A stretch of 64,000 nt of DNA. Origin: Gammaproteobacteria bacterium. GTDB lineage: Bacteria > Pseudomonadota > Gammaproteobacteria > Pseudomonadales > Pseudomonadaceae. The stretch covers positions 62,001 through 126,000 of the forward strand of contig JAHJYA010000082.1 in the NCBI GenBank assembly GCA_018826895.1, given 5' to 3'. Below the pieces are notes generated by a model that saw only the letters and a program-made list of their open reading frames with translations, made no database searches and was not told the DNA's origin. The stretch's first letter is position 1, and each line of letters opens with the position of its first letter. Of this stretch, positions 26,901-35,428 are shown in pieces. The translations under genes were made by a program, and so were the position numbers.

Positions 26901-28839
26901 CCACGGTCAGCACCGGGTTGACCGCCGTGTCGAGAATCGCCTGGGTGGTCTGCAGACTCTCGGCCAACTGCCGCTCAGCGGCCTTGCGCGTGGTCATGTC
27001 CAGACCGATACCCAGATAGCCGGTGAGCATGCCCTGATCATCACGCATCGCGGTCACCACCAGGGTAACCGGAAAGGTCGAGCCGTCCTTGCGCACATAA
27101 TTCCACTCACGGGTTTCGGCCCCGTCCAACTCGGGCACCAGAACAAATGCCCGAAAGCTTTCTACCTCAAGCCGATAGAGTGCGCTCAGCTCTGCCGCGC
27201 GAGCATTGACCTCATCGGCGAGATGGAACAATGCCGGCGTAGCACTCCCGACCACCTCGCTGGCCGCATATCCCAGTAGACGCTCGGCGCCACTGTTGAA
27301 CACCCGGATGATGCCATTGAGATCGGTGGCAATGATCGATACTTCCGATGCCGAACGCAGCACGGTGCCCAACAACAGATTGAGCTGTCGCAGCTCGTCC
27401 GTGCGCTGCACTACTTGCTCTTCAAGACTCTGATTGAGCGCTCGGACCTGGGCTTCAGCTGCTTTCTGCGCAGAAATGTCGCGCACCGTCTTGGAGGCGC
27501 CTAGCACCCGCCCCCCGGCCCCGAAGATAGGCGCAATAGACACCGCCACATCGACCAGGTGGCCATCTTTGTGCTGCCGTTGGGTGTGAAAACTGGCGAT
27601 GCGACCACCCTGGCGAATCACCGCGAGGATTTCGCCTTCCTCACCTTGGGCCAGCGCCGGCACGATCAGCTCGCCCATCAACCGCCCGATGGCCTCCTCG
27701 GCGCTGTAGCCGAACAGCTCCTCGGCGGCCTTGTTCCAACTGGTAACGCGTCCCTCAAGGGTCTTACCGATGATGCCATCGGCAGAACTCTCGACGATGG
27801 CAGCCAACTTGGCCTGCTCGGTACGCATCAAAGCGTGCTGCTGGCGACTGCGGCTCAGTGCCCCAGCAAGGGCCGCTAACAAACCGGACATCAGAAAGCC
27901 AATCAGCAGCACCACAGTGGGCGAGATCATTCCCAGTTCTTGGATGAAACCTGGGTGAGCGGCAAGCCTGATCTGCCACTGCCTACCGAACAGCTCGCGG
28001 CTGACCCGCTCTTCAGCAATTTCCTCGAGCGGTCCATCAGCAAGCTGGGTGTCGTAAAACAATTTCTCCTGGCCAGCAGTGGTCACGTCATACAGGCGCA
28101 GGTGCACCGCATTACGCTCGATCGTCAAACCGGACAGAACTTCTTCCATCAGTAACGGCGCGTAGGTCCAACCGAACGTCTCGCGTAGACGAGCCGCTTC
28201 GGTCTCCGGGCGGCTCCCGCTGCGAAACACCGGCAAGAGAATCAGAAATGACTGTTGTGTCTTGCCGCTGGCCTGCACCAGGGTAATGGGCGCACTGAGT
28301 CGTACCTCACCGCTCTGCATGGCCGCTATCGCAGCCTCGCGCCGCGCCGCCTCCGAAGCGATGTCGAGGCCGATGGCCTCTCGATTGCGCGTCTCAGGCT
28401 CGATGTACTGAATAATGAATCGCTCACCGGGGTGAGTGACAAATTGGCGAAGACTGAAATTTGCCTGCCCATCGCGCCGAGCCTGCTCGATGAATCGGGC
28501 TTGGTCGACTTCAGGCACACGACGGATGAAACCGAAACCACGTGCGCCGGGGAATTCACGGTCGATGTCTCGCGTCAGGCTGTAGTTCCGGAAGTAGGTT
28601 CGGCTGATGCCCTGCTCTCCGACTGCCGATAAAGCGCCACGCACACCACGCAAACCGAAGTGATACAGCATGAGGCGATCCGTGACCTGATCACCCAGAT
28701 GGTCGGCTGCCGAACGCAAAGCACTTTGCATCCGCTGCTGGTTGAGCTGCGATACACCCCAAGCTGCAAACAGGCTGAGGCCGAGGCCAGCGGCGAAGAT
28801 AATTCCAACCAACGCCTGCGTTTTGCGAGTGAGCCTCAT
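23986..28839 (-). CDS. Hybrid sensor histidine kinase, CHASE-PASx4-HK-REC-REC-Hpt
   Basis: A 1617-residue membrane phosphorelay kinase. It has TM1 (about 10-28), a periplasmic CHASE domain (about 70-290), TM2 (about 306-330) and four PAS domains (about 340-460, 485-620, 630-745, 755-875). HisKA follows with H905 in ANMSHEIRTP, then HATPase with DTGIGIS and GGTGLGL, a receiver with D1195, a second receiver with D1338 and a C-terminal Hpt with H1475 (LHTIKGSAATLG). All phosphotransfer residues are present. CHASE domains sense small extracellular ligands. No response regulator is adjacent, so its output partner is unknown. ATG at 28839 has GGAGG in front; upstream in-frame residues look non-coding. 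Confidence 0.93.
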   Translation of the reverse strand: MRLTRKTQALVGIIFAAGLGLSLFAAWGVSQLNQQRMQSALRSAADHLGDQVTDRLMLYHFGLRGVRGALSAVGEQGISRTYFRNYSLTRDIDREFPGARGFGFIRRVPEVDQARFIEQARRDGQANFSLRQFVTHPGERFIIQYIEPETRNREAIGLDIASEAARREAAIAAMQSGEVRLSAPITLVQASGKTQQSFLILLPVFRSGSRPETEAARLRETFGWTYAPLLMEEVLSGLTIERNAVHLRLYDVTTAGQEKLFYDTQLADGPLEEIAEERVSRELFGRQWQIRLAAHPGFIQELGMISPTVVLLIGFLMSGLLAALAGALSRSRQQHALMRTEQAKLAAIVESSADGIIGKTLEGRVTSWNKAAEELFGYSAEEAIGRLMGELIVPALAQGEEGEILAVIRQGGRIASFHTQRQHKDGHLVDVAVSIAPIFGAGGRVLGASKTVRDISAQKAAEAQVRALNQSLEEQVVQRTDELRQLNLLLGTVLRSASEVSIIATDLNGIIRVFNSGAERLLGYAASEVVGSATPALFHLADEVNARAAELSALYRLEVESFRAFVLVPELDGAETREWNYVRKDGSTFPVTLVVTAMRDDQGMLTGYLGIGLDMTTRKAAERQLAESLQTTQAILDTAVNPVLTVDVQGVVRTFNPAGCVVFGHEAEQVIGQPFSQLLADESRGVFTTYLQRCVAHDDQQTVPSQELMGQRKDGQVFPLQLSTGAVSMADERILVCIITDLSAQQQQRAELEAARDQLLLAADAAQLGIWSWRPESDELRWNMRMFDIYGLPSTLLDGGLSIEHWRACIHPEDTEAALNSLDEVVASGGGFAPVFRIIRPDGEIRHVQAGAQVEFDLAGNPLMVTGINRDITAQRELEAYLLSAKEQADAASAAKSSFLANMSHEIRTPMNAVLGMLQLVQSTQLSTRQHDYVSKAQTAARSLLGLLNDILDYSKIEAGKLQLDVHPFELELLLQDLAVVLAGNQGDKAVEVLFDIDARLPQLLIGDSLRLQQVLINLAGNALKFTQQGQVTIQVGLLPAEPGHVGLHIAVRDTGIGISPEQLTRIFEGFTQAEASTTRRFGGTGLGLVICKRLIALMGGELRVDSQPGVGSCFWFELVLEVAPQSPVAWVAAALPETLHVLVVDDNPLAAEVVQRSLLAQGWQAVCVDSGQAAITAVLQARATGTPYQLVLMDLCMPQLDGLSAARLLHEACAPQAAPPIIMITAYGREALADAEHSGDQPFQGYLSKPTTPQQLLDAVRRVLHGEAPSGSPAKLLTGCRLQDMQVLVVEDNPLNRQVADELLSGEGAHVTLAAGGLAGVEAALHSSVSFDAVLMDMQMPDIDGLEATRRIRQHLSREQLPIIAMTANASQDDREACMAAGMNEHVAKPIDLNALVATLLGHTLRPPAPMVEEPGREGGLLEREASILARFGGNRQVIQRVLSQFVPDQQRLLEQLEASLVRQDTSAAAGQLHTIKGSAATLGARQLARQATVYEQALLDVHTPDWSATAAWRDQLNAVLQASYTELLALFGEASEVTGEGEVLADHAWREALQAIRGLLQSGNLQAIDQVEQLQAQAPVAAREAFAQVVSLVGALNFPAACTALDALLGASTDE

Positions 28840-29056
28840 TGAACCTGCCTCCGGCGACCTCTGTTCAGCCTTCCCGACCATCCCGATCCAACCTGCATTA
28901 TCTATTGTGAAGGCACCATACAGATAAGCACGGGAGCGCCAAAGCGCCATCACCGTCAGGCCGAAAGCCACCCAATCAGGAAGACGCCCTGTTAAGCTTC
29001 GCAACCTCAAAAAAGTGCTTGGCATTCAACGGCCTGGCATAGATTCAGGGTATTCG

Positions 29057-30967
29057 ATGTTTGCTAAGCTCGCGCAGTGTCGGCAGCGCCTCAGGGGTGT
29101 GCTGATGCGCTATTTCCCGCGTACCGCCGCCTACCTCAGCGAGGCTGGCTTACGCCATCCGCAGGGTGCTGCATCAGCCAAACCTACCCAGGAAAAAGCG
29201 CCGCGCAGCCGTACTAAAGCAAACAACGGTGCCGCAGGCGCGCAGCCCCCGGGTAAAAAGGCGCGTACACCCAGCGCACTCCCGCGCATCAGCGACACCC
29301 AGCGCACGGCCATGCGTGAGCGGGTGGCGGCGGCCGTAGCGGCAGGTGTGGTCAGCTCGCCCTCGGACGAACAATGGGCGATGATCCTCGCGCCCGATCC
29401 GCTGACACGTATTTTCGCCGGTGCCGGCTCGGGGAAGTCCACGACCCTGGTACTGCGTGTGGTGTTTATGCTCTGCCACCTGGGTATCGAGCCGGGCCGT
29501 TTGACGGTGATCTCCTTCACCAACGCCTCCTGCGCACAGTTGCGCGAACAACTGCGTAAAGTCCTCGCCCACTGGCAGTACCCCTTCGATACCAGTCAGG
29601 CACGTCAATGCGTACGCACCTTCCACGCCGCCATGGCGCAGCAGGCGCGCATGCTGCTGCCCGCCGCGCGCTGGTTCGAGCAACTCGGCGCGCCCGGCAA
29701 GGGCGACGATGAACCCGATACACCGCTGGGCGCGCGCCTGCGCACGCCGCAGCAACACCTGCTGCGCCAGGTCTACGCGCAGTGCTATGCCGAACAGCCC
29801 GCCTTCCGCACCCTGGTGCATGAGCTGCTCAATCTGCCGCCGCTCGACACCGCTGCCGACCGGCCCGTGCCTAGCGCCCCCATGGCGAGCTACACCCTGG
29901 CCGGCGAATTCAGCGCCGCACCGCTGTACGAGGTGTTCCATGCCCAGGCGGACTTTATCGAGAGCATCGGCCTGCGCCTGGACCGACTGAATGCTCAGAC
30001 CGTGCCCGCCGCCCCGCGCGAACGGGTCTTTATCCAGGCACTGGTGCTGTTTCGCCAAACCTTCGACAGTTGCCTGCAGGCCCAGGGCCTGATGACCTTC
30101 AACAGCGCCTTCCAGCGCCTGACCGAGCGTCTGGCCGCAGGCGAAGTACCGGCCGAGGCCGTGGCGCCGCTGGAACACCTGCTGATCGATGAATTTCAGG
30201 ATATCTCGCCGCAAATCGTGCAGTGGCTGCAGACCGTCCGCCAGGCGCTGGCCCAGGGCAAACGCGGCAGTTCGCTGATGGCCATCGGCGACGACTGGCA
30301 GTCGATCTACGGCTGGCGTGGCAGTTCACCGGAGCTGTTCGTCGACTTCGACCGGCACTTCCCCACACCCGGCAAACGCCGCCCTAGCGCCTGCCTGATG
30401 CTGACTACCAACTACCGCAGCATCGAACCGATCATCCGCGATGGCGAACGGGTGCTGCGCGCGGTGCGGCAGATGCAGGCCAAGACCTGCCAGGCTTTCC
30501 GCCCCACCGGCAAGGGCGAACATGGCGTACGGGTGATCAGCGGCTTCGACCTGAACAGCCAGTTGCCGCAGTTGCTCACGCACCTGCAAACGCTGTGCGC
30601 CGAAGTCAGCGCCCGCCCAGATGCCGACCGCACGCCCGTGCTGTTGTTGAGCCGACGCAACGAAAACCTGCGCCGGGTGCAAGCCGCCCTCGACAAGCGC
30701 CTGCCGGTCAAAGCCTGCAGCATCCACCGAGCCAAGGGCCTGCAGGCCGAAGTGGCGGTGATCATCGACGACAGCCAGGCGATCCCGCCGCACCCGCTGC
30801 GCAACGCGCTCTACACCCACAGCGGCTTCTTTCGCATCAGCTACGACGAGGCCATGCAGGACGAAAGCCTGCGCCTAGCCTACGTCGCCATTACCCGCGG
30901 GGTGAGCCGGGTGTTCTGGTACACGCGCACGCTGCAGGGTGCGCCTAAGGTGCTGGCACAGCCCTGA
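29057..30967 (+). CDS. UvrD/Rep-family DNA helicase
   Basis: A 636-residue superfamily 1A helicase. Motif I is FAGAGSGKST, Ia ISFTNASCAQLREQL, II LLIDEFQDISP, III IGDDWQSIYGWRGS, IV TTNYRS, V SIHRAKGLQAEVAVI and VI LAYVAITRGVSRVFW, so ATPase function looks intact. The N-terminal 75 or so residues are basic and rich in Ala, Pro and Lys, probably a disordered tail. It is shorter than UvrD or Rep (about 720), with reduced insert domains. The start is either the ATG at 29057 (AGGG in front) or the ATG at 29105 (AGGGG in front). Its stop lies one base from the convergent hemoglobin gene. Confidence 0.88.
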   Translation: MFAKLAQCRQRLRGVLMRYFPRTAAYLSEAGLRHPQGAASAKPTQEKAPRSRTKANNGAAGAQPPGKKARTPSALPRISDTQRTAMRERVAAAVAAGVVSSPSDEQWAMILAPDPLTRIFAGAGSGKSTTLVLRVVFMLCHLGIEPGRLTVISFTNASCAQLREQLRKVLAHWQYPFDTSQARQCVRTFHAAMAQQARMLLPAARWFEQLGAPGKGDDEPDTPLGARLRTPQQHLLRQVYAQCYAEQPAFRTLVHELLNLPPLDTAADRPVPSAPMASYTLAGEFSAAPLYEVFHAQADFIESIGLRLDRLNAQTVPAAPRERVFIQALVLFRQTFDSCLQAQGLMTFNSAFQRLTERLAAGEVPAEAVAPLEHLLIDEFQDISPQIVQWLQTVRQALAQGKRGSSLMAIGDDWQSIYGWRGSSPELFVDFDRHFPTPGKRRPSACLMLTTNYRSIEPIIRDGERVLRAVRQMQAKTCQAFRPTGKGEHGVRVISGFDLNSQLPQLLTHLQTLCAEVSARPDADRTPVLLLSRRNENLRRVQAALDKRLPVKACSIHRAKGLQAEVAVIIDDSQAIPPHPLRNALYTHSGFFRISYDEAMQDESLRLAYVAITRGVSRVFWYTRTLQGAPKVLAQP

Positions 30968-30968
30968 G

Positions 30969-31388
30969 TCAGCGATCAATCACCTGCGCCCGCATCGGCG
31001 CCAGGCGCGCCAGCAGGCGGTTCTGTACAGGGGTCGGCACGCCTTCGGCGTCCATGGCGTCCTGCAGGTTTTCCACCAGGGCGTTGAAGTCGCTGGGGGT
31101 CAGGTGCTGGCCGGTGTGGCTTTCTTCCATGCTGTCGCCGGTGTAGGTGCAAGGCCCGCCTGCCTCGACACAGAGCTGCTCGACCAGTTTGTCGCGCAGG
31201 CGCACGATGTCGATGTTCTCGAAGTGCCGCACGATGCGCGGGTCCCGGGCGATATTCAGCAACATGCCTTCGACGATCCGGGTAATACCCGCTTGCTCAC
31301 CCAGGTCGCGGTAGAGCTGGTCATCCTTGGGTGGCTGCTGGGCACAGCCGGCCAGAGCGATCAGGGCAATCAGCAGCAAACGGCGCAT
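30969..31388 (-). CDS. Exported lipoprotein truncated hemoglobin (group 1-like)
   Basis: A 139-residue protein with lipoprotein signal MRRLLLIALIALAGC (lipid cysteine C15) and a single truncated-globin domain. The proximal heme ligand is H91 in DSMEESHTG; the FENIDIVRLRDKLVEQL and YTGDSM segments fit the family. The distal B10 position, usually tyrosine, appears to be leucine (GMLLNIARDP, L43/L44). Two cysteines, C73 and C80, could form a disulphide outside the cytoplasm. It is the last gene of a four-gene unit, starting one base after the DUF3034 gene. Possible roles are O2 or NO sensing or heme storage at the envelope; none is proven. Confidence 0.85.
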   Translation of the reverse strand: MRRLLLIALIALAGCAQQPPKDDQLYRDLGEQAGITRIVEGMLLNIARDPRIVRHFENIDIVRLRDKLVEQLCVEAGGPCTYTGDSMEESHTGQHLTPSDFNALVENLQDAMDAEGVPTPVQNRLLARLAPMRAQVIDR

Positions 31389-31389
31389 C

Positions 31390-32250
31390 TCAGAAGCTCC
31401 CCTGTACGGACAGGTAGACACCATTCTGGTTATCCAATGTGGCGATCTCGCCCAGCCGCGCATAGGCGAGCACCACGGCGAGGTTCTTGTTCGGGAAATA
31501 GCCAACGAACAGATCGGCCCAGTCGCTTTCCCCGGCAAAGCTGAGGTTGTCGGGCTTTTCCCGGTACTCCACGCCCACTGCCCAGTAGCGGTCGAGCAAC
31601 ACAGCCACCGAACCTTCCTTGAGCACGGAGTGGCGATCACGGCGATCCCCTCCGAAGCCCAGCAAACCCAGCTCATTGGCCCGGCTGTAACGCAGCCCGC
31701 CATTGAGCAGCAGGTTGTAGCCAAAGGCGCCACCCAGGATCAGCCGGCTGGCCGTCAGGTAACCTTCGCTGTCTTCACTGCGCTGGGCACCGACCAGGCT
31801 GGGGATCAGAAAATCCTTTTGCCGCTTGTGTTGCAGCCCCAGCGACACCTGGGGCAGACGGTCGTAGATAAGGTCACCAAACAGCCGCACTTTGAGACCG
31901 AAGATATCCTGGCTCAGGCTGTTCTCCGGCAGGTTGAGCCCGCGCGCCAGGTTGCCCAGGTCGAAGCGCTGACGGGCATAGGACAGCTCTACTCGGTTGT
32001 CGTAGGCGACGGCAACACCGCCCGCATCCAGCCGGTAATCACCTGTTTCAACCCGTGTGGCGAATACATCAGCGCCCCACTCACCACGCTCGCCGTAGCC
32101 GGCGAGCACCGCCCAGGGCGTGATACCGCCGCCGGCTGCGCCCTCCAGGCTGGTCGCGCCGCCCGTGGCGAGCAAGCGGCCTTCATCGGCCAATGCAGCG
32201 CAGGACAACGTCCCACACAACGCAGCACCCACTAAAAAGAGACGATACAT
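31390..32250 (-). CDS. DUF3034-family outer-membrane protein
   Basis: A 286-residue exported protein with signal peptide ending near ALADEG. The remainder is rich in alternating amphipathic strands and ends in aromatic-type GVYLSVQGSF, consistent with an outer-membrane beta-barrel. The segments GRLLATGGATSLEGAAGGGITPW and LPENSLSQDIFGLKVRLFGD match the DUF3034 family, whose function is unknown. The start lies 3 bases after the EAL gene stop and the stop one base before the globin gene start, so it is tightly packed in the operon. Confidence 0.8.
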   Translation of the reverse strand: MYRLFLVGAALCGTLSCAALADEGRLLATGGATSLEGAAGGGITPWAVLAGYGERGEWGADVFATRVETGDYRLDAGGVAVAYDNRVELSYARQRFDLGNLARGLNLPENSLSQDIFGLKVRLFGDLIYDRLPQVSLGLQHKRQKDFLIPSLVGAQRSEDSEGYLTASRLILGGAFGYNLLLNGGLRYSRANELGLLGFGGDRRDRHSVLKEGSVAVLLDRYWAVGVEYREKPDNLSFAGESDWADLFVGYFPNKNLAVVLAYARLGEIATLDNQNGVYLSVQGSF

Positions 32251-32253
32251 GGC

Positions 32254-34593
32254 TCAAGACACCGTAGCGGCAGGTGATGGTTGGGGATGAGCAGCCCAGG
32301 CCTCGAATGCACTCGCGGTAAGCGGCCGACTGATGAAATAGCCCTGAGCCGTGTCGCAATGCCAACGCTGCAGCAGGCGCAGGCTTCGTTCAAGCTCGAC
32401 CCCTTCGGCCACCACGGTCAAGCCAAGGCTGTGGCTCATTTCAATGGTCGAGCGCACGATTACAGCGTCTTCACTGGTGTCGCTCAGGTCTCGAATAAAG
32501 GACTGGTCGATCTTCAACTCTTGCACCGGCATCCGTTTAAGCTGCGCCAGCGACGAATATCCCGTGCCAAAATCGTCCACCGACAGGCTGATGCCACAGG
32601 CACGCAGATCATGCAGCACCCCCAGAGCGACAGTGGGATTGAGCATCACCCCGCTTTCGGTGATCTCGAAGGTCAGCAGATCCGCCGCCAGGCGATATTG
32701 AGCCAAGAGTTCGCGCACCCGGGAGGGAAGCCCTGGATCGAGCAGGTCCTGGGTAGAAATATTCAGCGATAGCTGCACCGGCAGGCCACGGTCATGCCAC
32801 TCACGTAACTGGCGCATCGCCTCTTCGATAACCCAGGCCGTCAGCGCCTGGATACTGCCTGTGCTCTCGGCCAAAGGGATGAACTCACCCGGGGAAATCA
32901 TCCCCAACTGCGGGTGTTGCCAGCGCAGCAGTGCCTCGGCCTGGCGTAGAACGGAGCCAGAAAGGCTCAGCTTTGGTTGATAATGCAGCAGCAGTTCGCC
33001 ACGTAAAGCGGCACGGCGAAGGTCGCGGATCAGACGCACCTGCCGATCATGATCGGCATCACGGCCGCGCTGATAAAGCTGCAGGCGGCCGGGCAGTTTT
33101 GCCGCATCGCCCATGGCGATACTGGCACGCCGCAGCAGATCGTCGGCGGAGGTACCGTTGGCCGGGTACACGGCGATACCGAGACTGCAATCCATGGCGA
33201 TATCTGCGATGCCAATCTGCAGAGGTTTGATCAGCAGTTGCTGAACTTGGTCGGCTATCGCCACAGCATTGTCACTGTCGGTATTTTCCAACAACAGCAG
33301 AAACTCATCGGCAATGATTCGCGCAATGCTGTCGCCAGGGCGCAGTACCGACTGCAAGCGCCGGGTCATCTGCTGGATTGCCAGATCGGCGCCACCTGGG
33401 CCACAGCTCTCGCTGATCACTCGCAGGTTACCAATGCCGATGTACAGCAGGGCCATGGGGCGCTCAGCCGTAATGGCGCTGCCCAGCCGCTCAAGTGCCA
33501 GGTTGCGATTGGCTAGACCAGTCAGCGGATCATGCAGGGCATTGTGAGCCAACTGTCGCTCGCGCTCGGCCAGGCCACTCTGCATGGCTACAAATGCGTT
33601 GGCCAGGCTGCCCAGCTCGTCGCCGCGCTGCAGGTTGATGTGACCATCATAGTCGCCCTGTCCGACCCGCTCGGCCATGCGTGCCAGTTGCCGAACCGGT
33701 TGAGAAATGCTGCGGGCCAACAGCAAGGCGCCGATCAACGACGCCATCAACGCGGCCAGGCTGATCAGCAGGATATGTTGCCCAAGCGGTGCAAACGCCG
33801 CCTCGGCGCGGGTCAAGGAGCGATGCAGCAGTGCCAGCACCTGAAAATCCGTGCCTTGACTGAGCACTAGACGCTGCACCAGGTAGGACTCGCCATGCAG
33901 ATTGACCCGCGCGTCCGCTGCGATCATCTCTTGCGCGGCCTCACGCATCATCAACTCGCGCTCTCCACTGTCGAGCGTACTGACCCAAATATCCGGCAGC
34001 TCGCTCTGGAAGCCCAGCAAGGTCAGATCCAGGTGTGTCAATTGCTGCAACTCACGGGCAAACGCCTGATCGATGGGCACGCCTAGCACCAAGCGGGCGA
34101 GCGGCAAGGGAGCTGCGACAGTCGCCTGGACCAGCAGATAGACCTGATCATGGATCGGCAGCAGAAACACCTGCGCGCCCTCGTTTTGCAAGCGCACCAT
34201 CTGGGTATTCAGGCGCTCCGCCAACATCCCCGCCACTTCAGCCTTGGTGCTGACTTCGACGCGACCATCGAGATTGAATAACAACATGATGCCGGCATTA
34301 ATGCGCGCGCCCTGATTGGCCAGGGCCGAACGGATGGTAGCCGCATCGCCACTGGCAACCGCATCCTTGAAGCCGAAGTCGGAAGCCAGCACCTGCGCGG
34401 CGTCATGCAACTGCCGGCCACGTACTTCGAGCAGTTGCTCGAATACCCGCGTACCGACATCCAGCTGTTCGCGCGCCTGGTTGCGCACCGCAACCGAGGT
34501 GGCCGCTTGCACGGCCAGGTACAGGGCACCAATCACCGCCATCAGCAGCATGATCAATACCGCGGCGACACGCGTCTGGAAGCTATTGCGCAT
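32254..34593 (-). CDS. Cache/HAMP/degenerate-GGDEF/EAL protein, probable c-di-GMP phosphodiesterase
   Basis: A 779-residue inner-membrane protein with TM1 (about 10-30), an extracytoplasmic sensor region (about 35-265), TM2 (about 272-294), HAMP (about 294-348), GGDEF-like (about 352-510) and EAL (about 520-770). The GGDEF signature is degenerate, R425-I-I-A-D-E-F, so cyclase activity is unlikely. The EAL set is complete: E553 (EALLRW), N611, E643, D673-D674 (DDFGTGYSS), K694 and E730. It therefore probably degrades c-di-GMP under control of a periplasmic signal. The start overlaps the upstream cupredoxin gene by 11 bases; further in-frame starts exist upstream. Confidence 0.9.
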   Translation of the reverse strand: MRNSFQTRVAAVLIMLLMAVIGALYLAVQAATSVAVRNQAREQLDVGTRVFEQLLEVRGRQLHDAAQVLASDFGFKDAVASGDAATIRSALANQGARINAGIMLLFNLDGRVEVSTKAEVAGMLAERLNTQMVRLQNEGAQVFLLPIHDQVYLLVQATVAAPLPLARLVLGVPIDQAFARELQQLTHLDLTLLGFQSELPDIWVSTLDSGERELMMREAAQEMIAADARVNLHGESYLVQRLVLSQGTDFQVLALLHRSLTRAEAAFAPLGQHILLISLAALMASLIGALLLARSISQPVRQLARMAERVGQGDYDGHINLQRGDELGSLANAFVAMQSGLAERERQLAHNALHDPLTGLANRNLALERLGSAITAERPMALLYIGIGNLRVISESCGPGGADLAIQQMTRRLQSVLRPGDSIARIIADEFLLLLENTDSDNAVAIADQVQQLLIKPLQIGIADIAMDCSLGIAVYPANGTSADDLLRRASIAMGDAAKLPGRLQLYQRGRDADHDRQVRLIRDLRRAALRGELLLHYQPKLSLSGSVLRQAEALLRWQHPQLGMISPGEFIPLAESTGSIQALTAWVIEEAMRQLREWHDRGLPVQLSLNISTQDLLDPGLPSRVRELLAQYRLAADLLTFEITESGVMLNPTVALGVLHDLRACGISLSVDDFGTGYSSLAQLKRMPVQELKIDQSFIRDLSDTSEDAVIVRSTIEMSHSLGLTVVAEGVELERSLRLLQRWHCDTAQGYFISRPLTASAFEAWAAHPQPSPAATVS

Positions 34594-35272
34594 CGCGTAC
34601 CGCTTTCTTGAAAGCATCGCCAAAAGCGCTGGCCGGCGGTGTCGCCGCGGGGGCTTGCGTGCCCTGCAATGCGAGGCTGTAGCGCTGCTGGATCGGCTCA
34701 GTGCCGACGGTTAACTGTGCAGCCTCTTGTGGCAGCATCTGCGGAGTTTGCGGGTGCCACAGGGTTACCGCGTAACGCCCCGCCGGCAAAGACGCCAACG
34801 TCGCAACGCCCTGCGCGTCACTGACAGCAAAACGGGGGTCGTCCGTGATGTAGACATAGCCAACCATCCAGTCATGGATATTGCAGCCCAGCACCACTAC
34901 GCCGGGCTTGTCGAACACCACCGGTTCACTGGGCGTGCCTTGGTACAGACGCAACTCGAAACGCTTGGCTGGCGAAAACGAGTAGACGTGATGGCGAATG
35001 TTGTCGCTATTGGGAAAGCTCACCGCAGCGCCTGTGCGCACGGCCAGGACATTGGGCACGAACTGCTGAGCGAGCTGATCCATCACCGCAGGGGCGGGTG
35101 ATGCAGCTTCATCGAGCGGGCCGCGCAGGGAAATGACTGCATTTTCCAGCGCTTGCCCACGCTCATCGACCAGCTCAGCCTGCAGACTGGCGGCAAGAAG
35201 GCTCGAAGCCTGTAGGCAGCAGACGAGCAGTGCCACCTGCGCAATGTAAAAAGAACAACTGGACATCGGCAT
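34583..35272 (-). CDS. Periplasmic cupredoxin-like ("methylamine utilization"-type) protein
   Basis: A 229-residue exported protein. After the signal peptide (to about residue 29) it has a carboxypeptidase-regulatory/FN3-like strand region and a plastocyanin-like core: SFPNSDNIRHHVYSFS (H94/H95), then VVLGCNIHDWMVGY with C130, H133 and M136. That His-Cys-His-Met set is the type-1 copper ligand pattern. Proteins of this kind are often labelled methylamine utilization proteins, but no mau genes are here. First gene of a four-gene unit, and it overlaps the EAL gene. ATG at 35272 was preferred (GGAG in front) to ATG at 35266. Confidence 0.82.
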   Translation of the reverse strand: MPMSSCSFYIAQVALLVCCLQASSLLAASLQAELVDERGQALENAVISLRGPLDEAASPAPAVMDQLAQQFVPNVLAVRTGAAVSFPNSDNIRHHVYSFSPAKRFELRLYQGTPSEPVVFDKPGVVVLGCNIHDWMVGYVYITDDPRFAVSDAQGVATLASLPAGRYAVTLWHPQTPQMLPQEAAQLTVGTEPIQQRYSLALQGTQAPAATPPASAFGDAFKKAVRDAQ

Positions 35273-35428
35273 CACTCATGCTCCGGCTTGCCGTACAGCC
35301 GGCCGCCAACCTGCGCCACGTAAGCGGCACCTCGCGCTCAAGAGTAGCCGGGAGAAACAGGGAAATCACGCTTTATGCAGCCACTTGAGGCTTATGGCCA
35401 TCATTCATGGGCTGCCCGCAGGCGTGCC

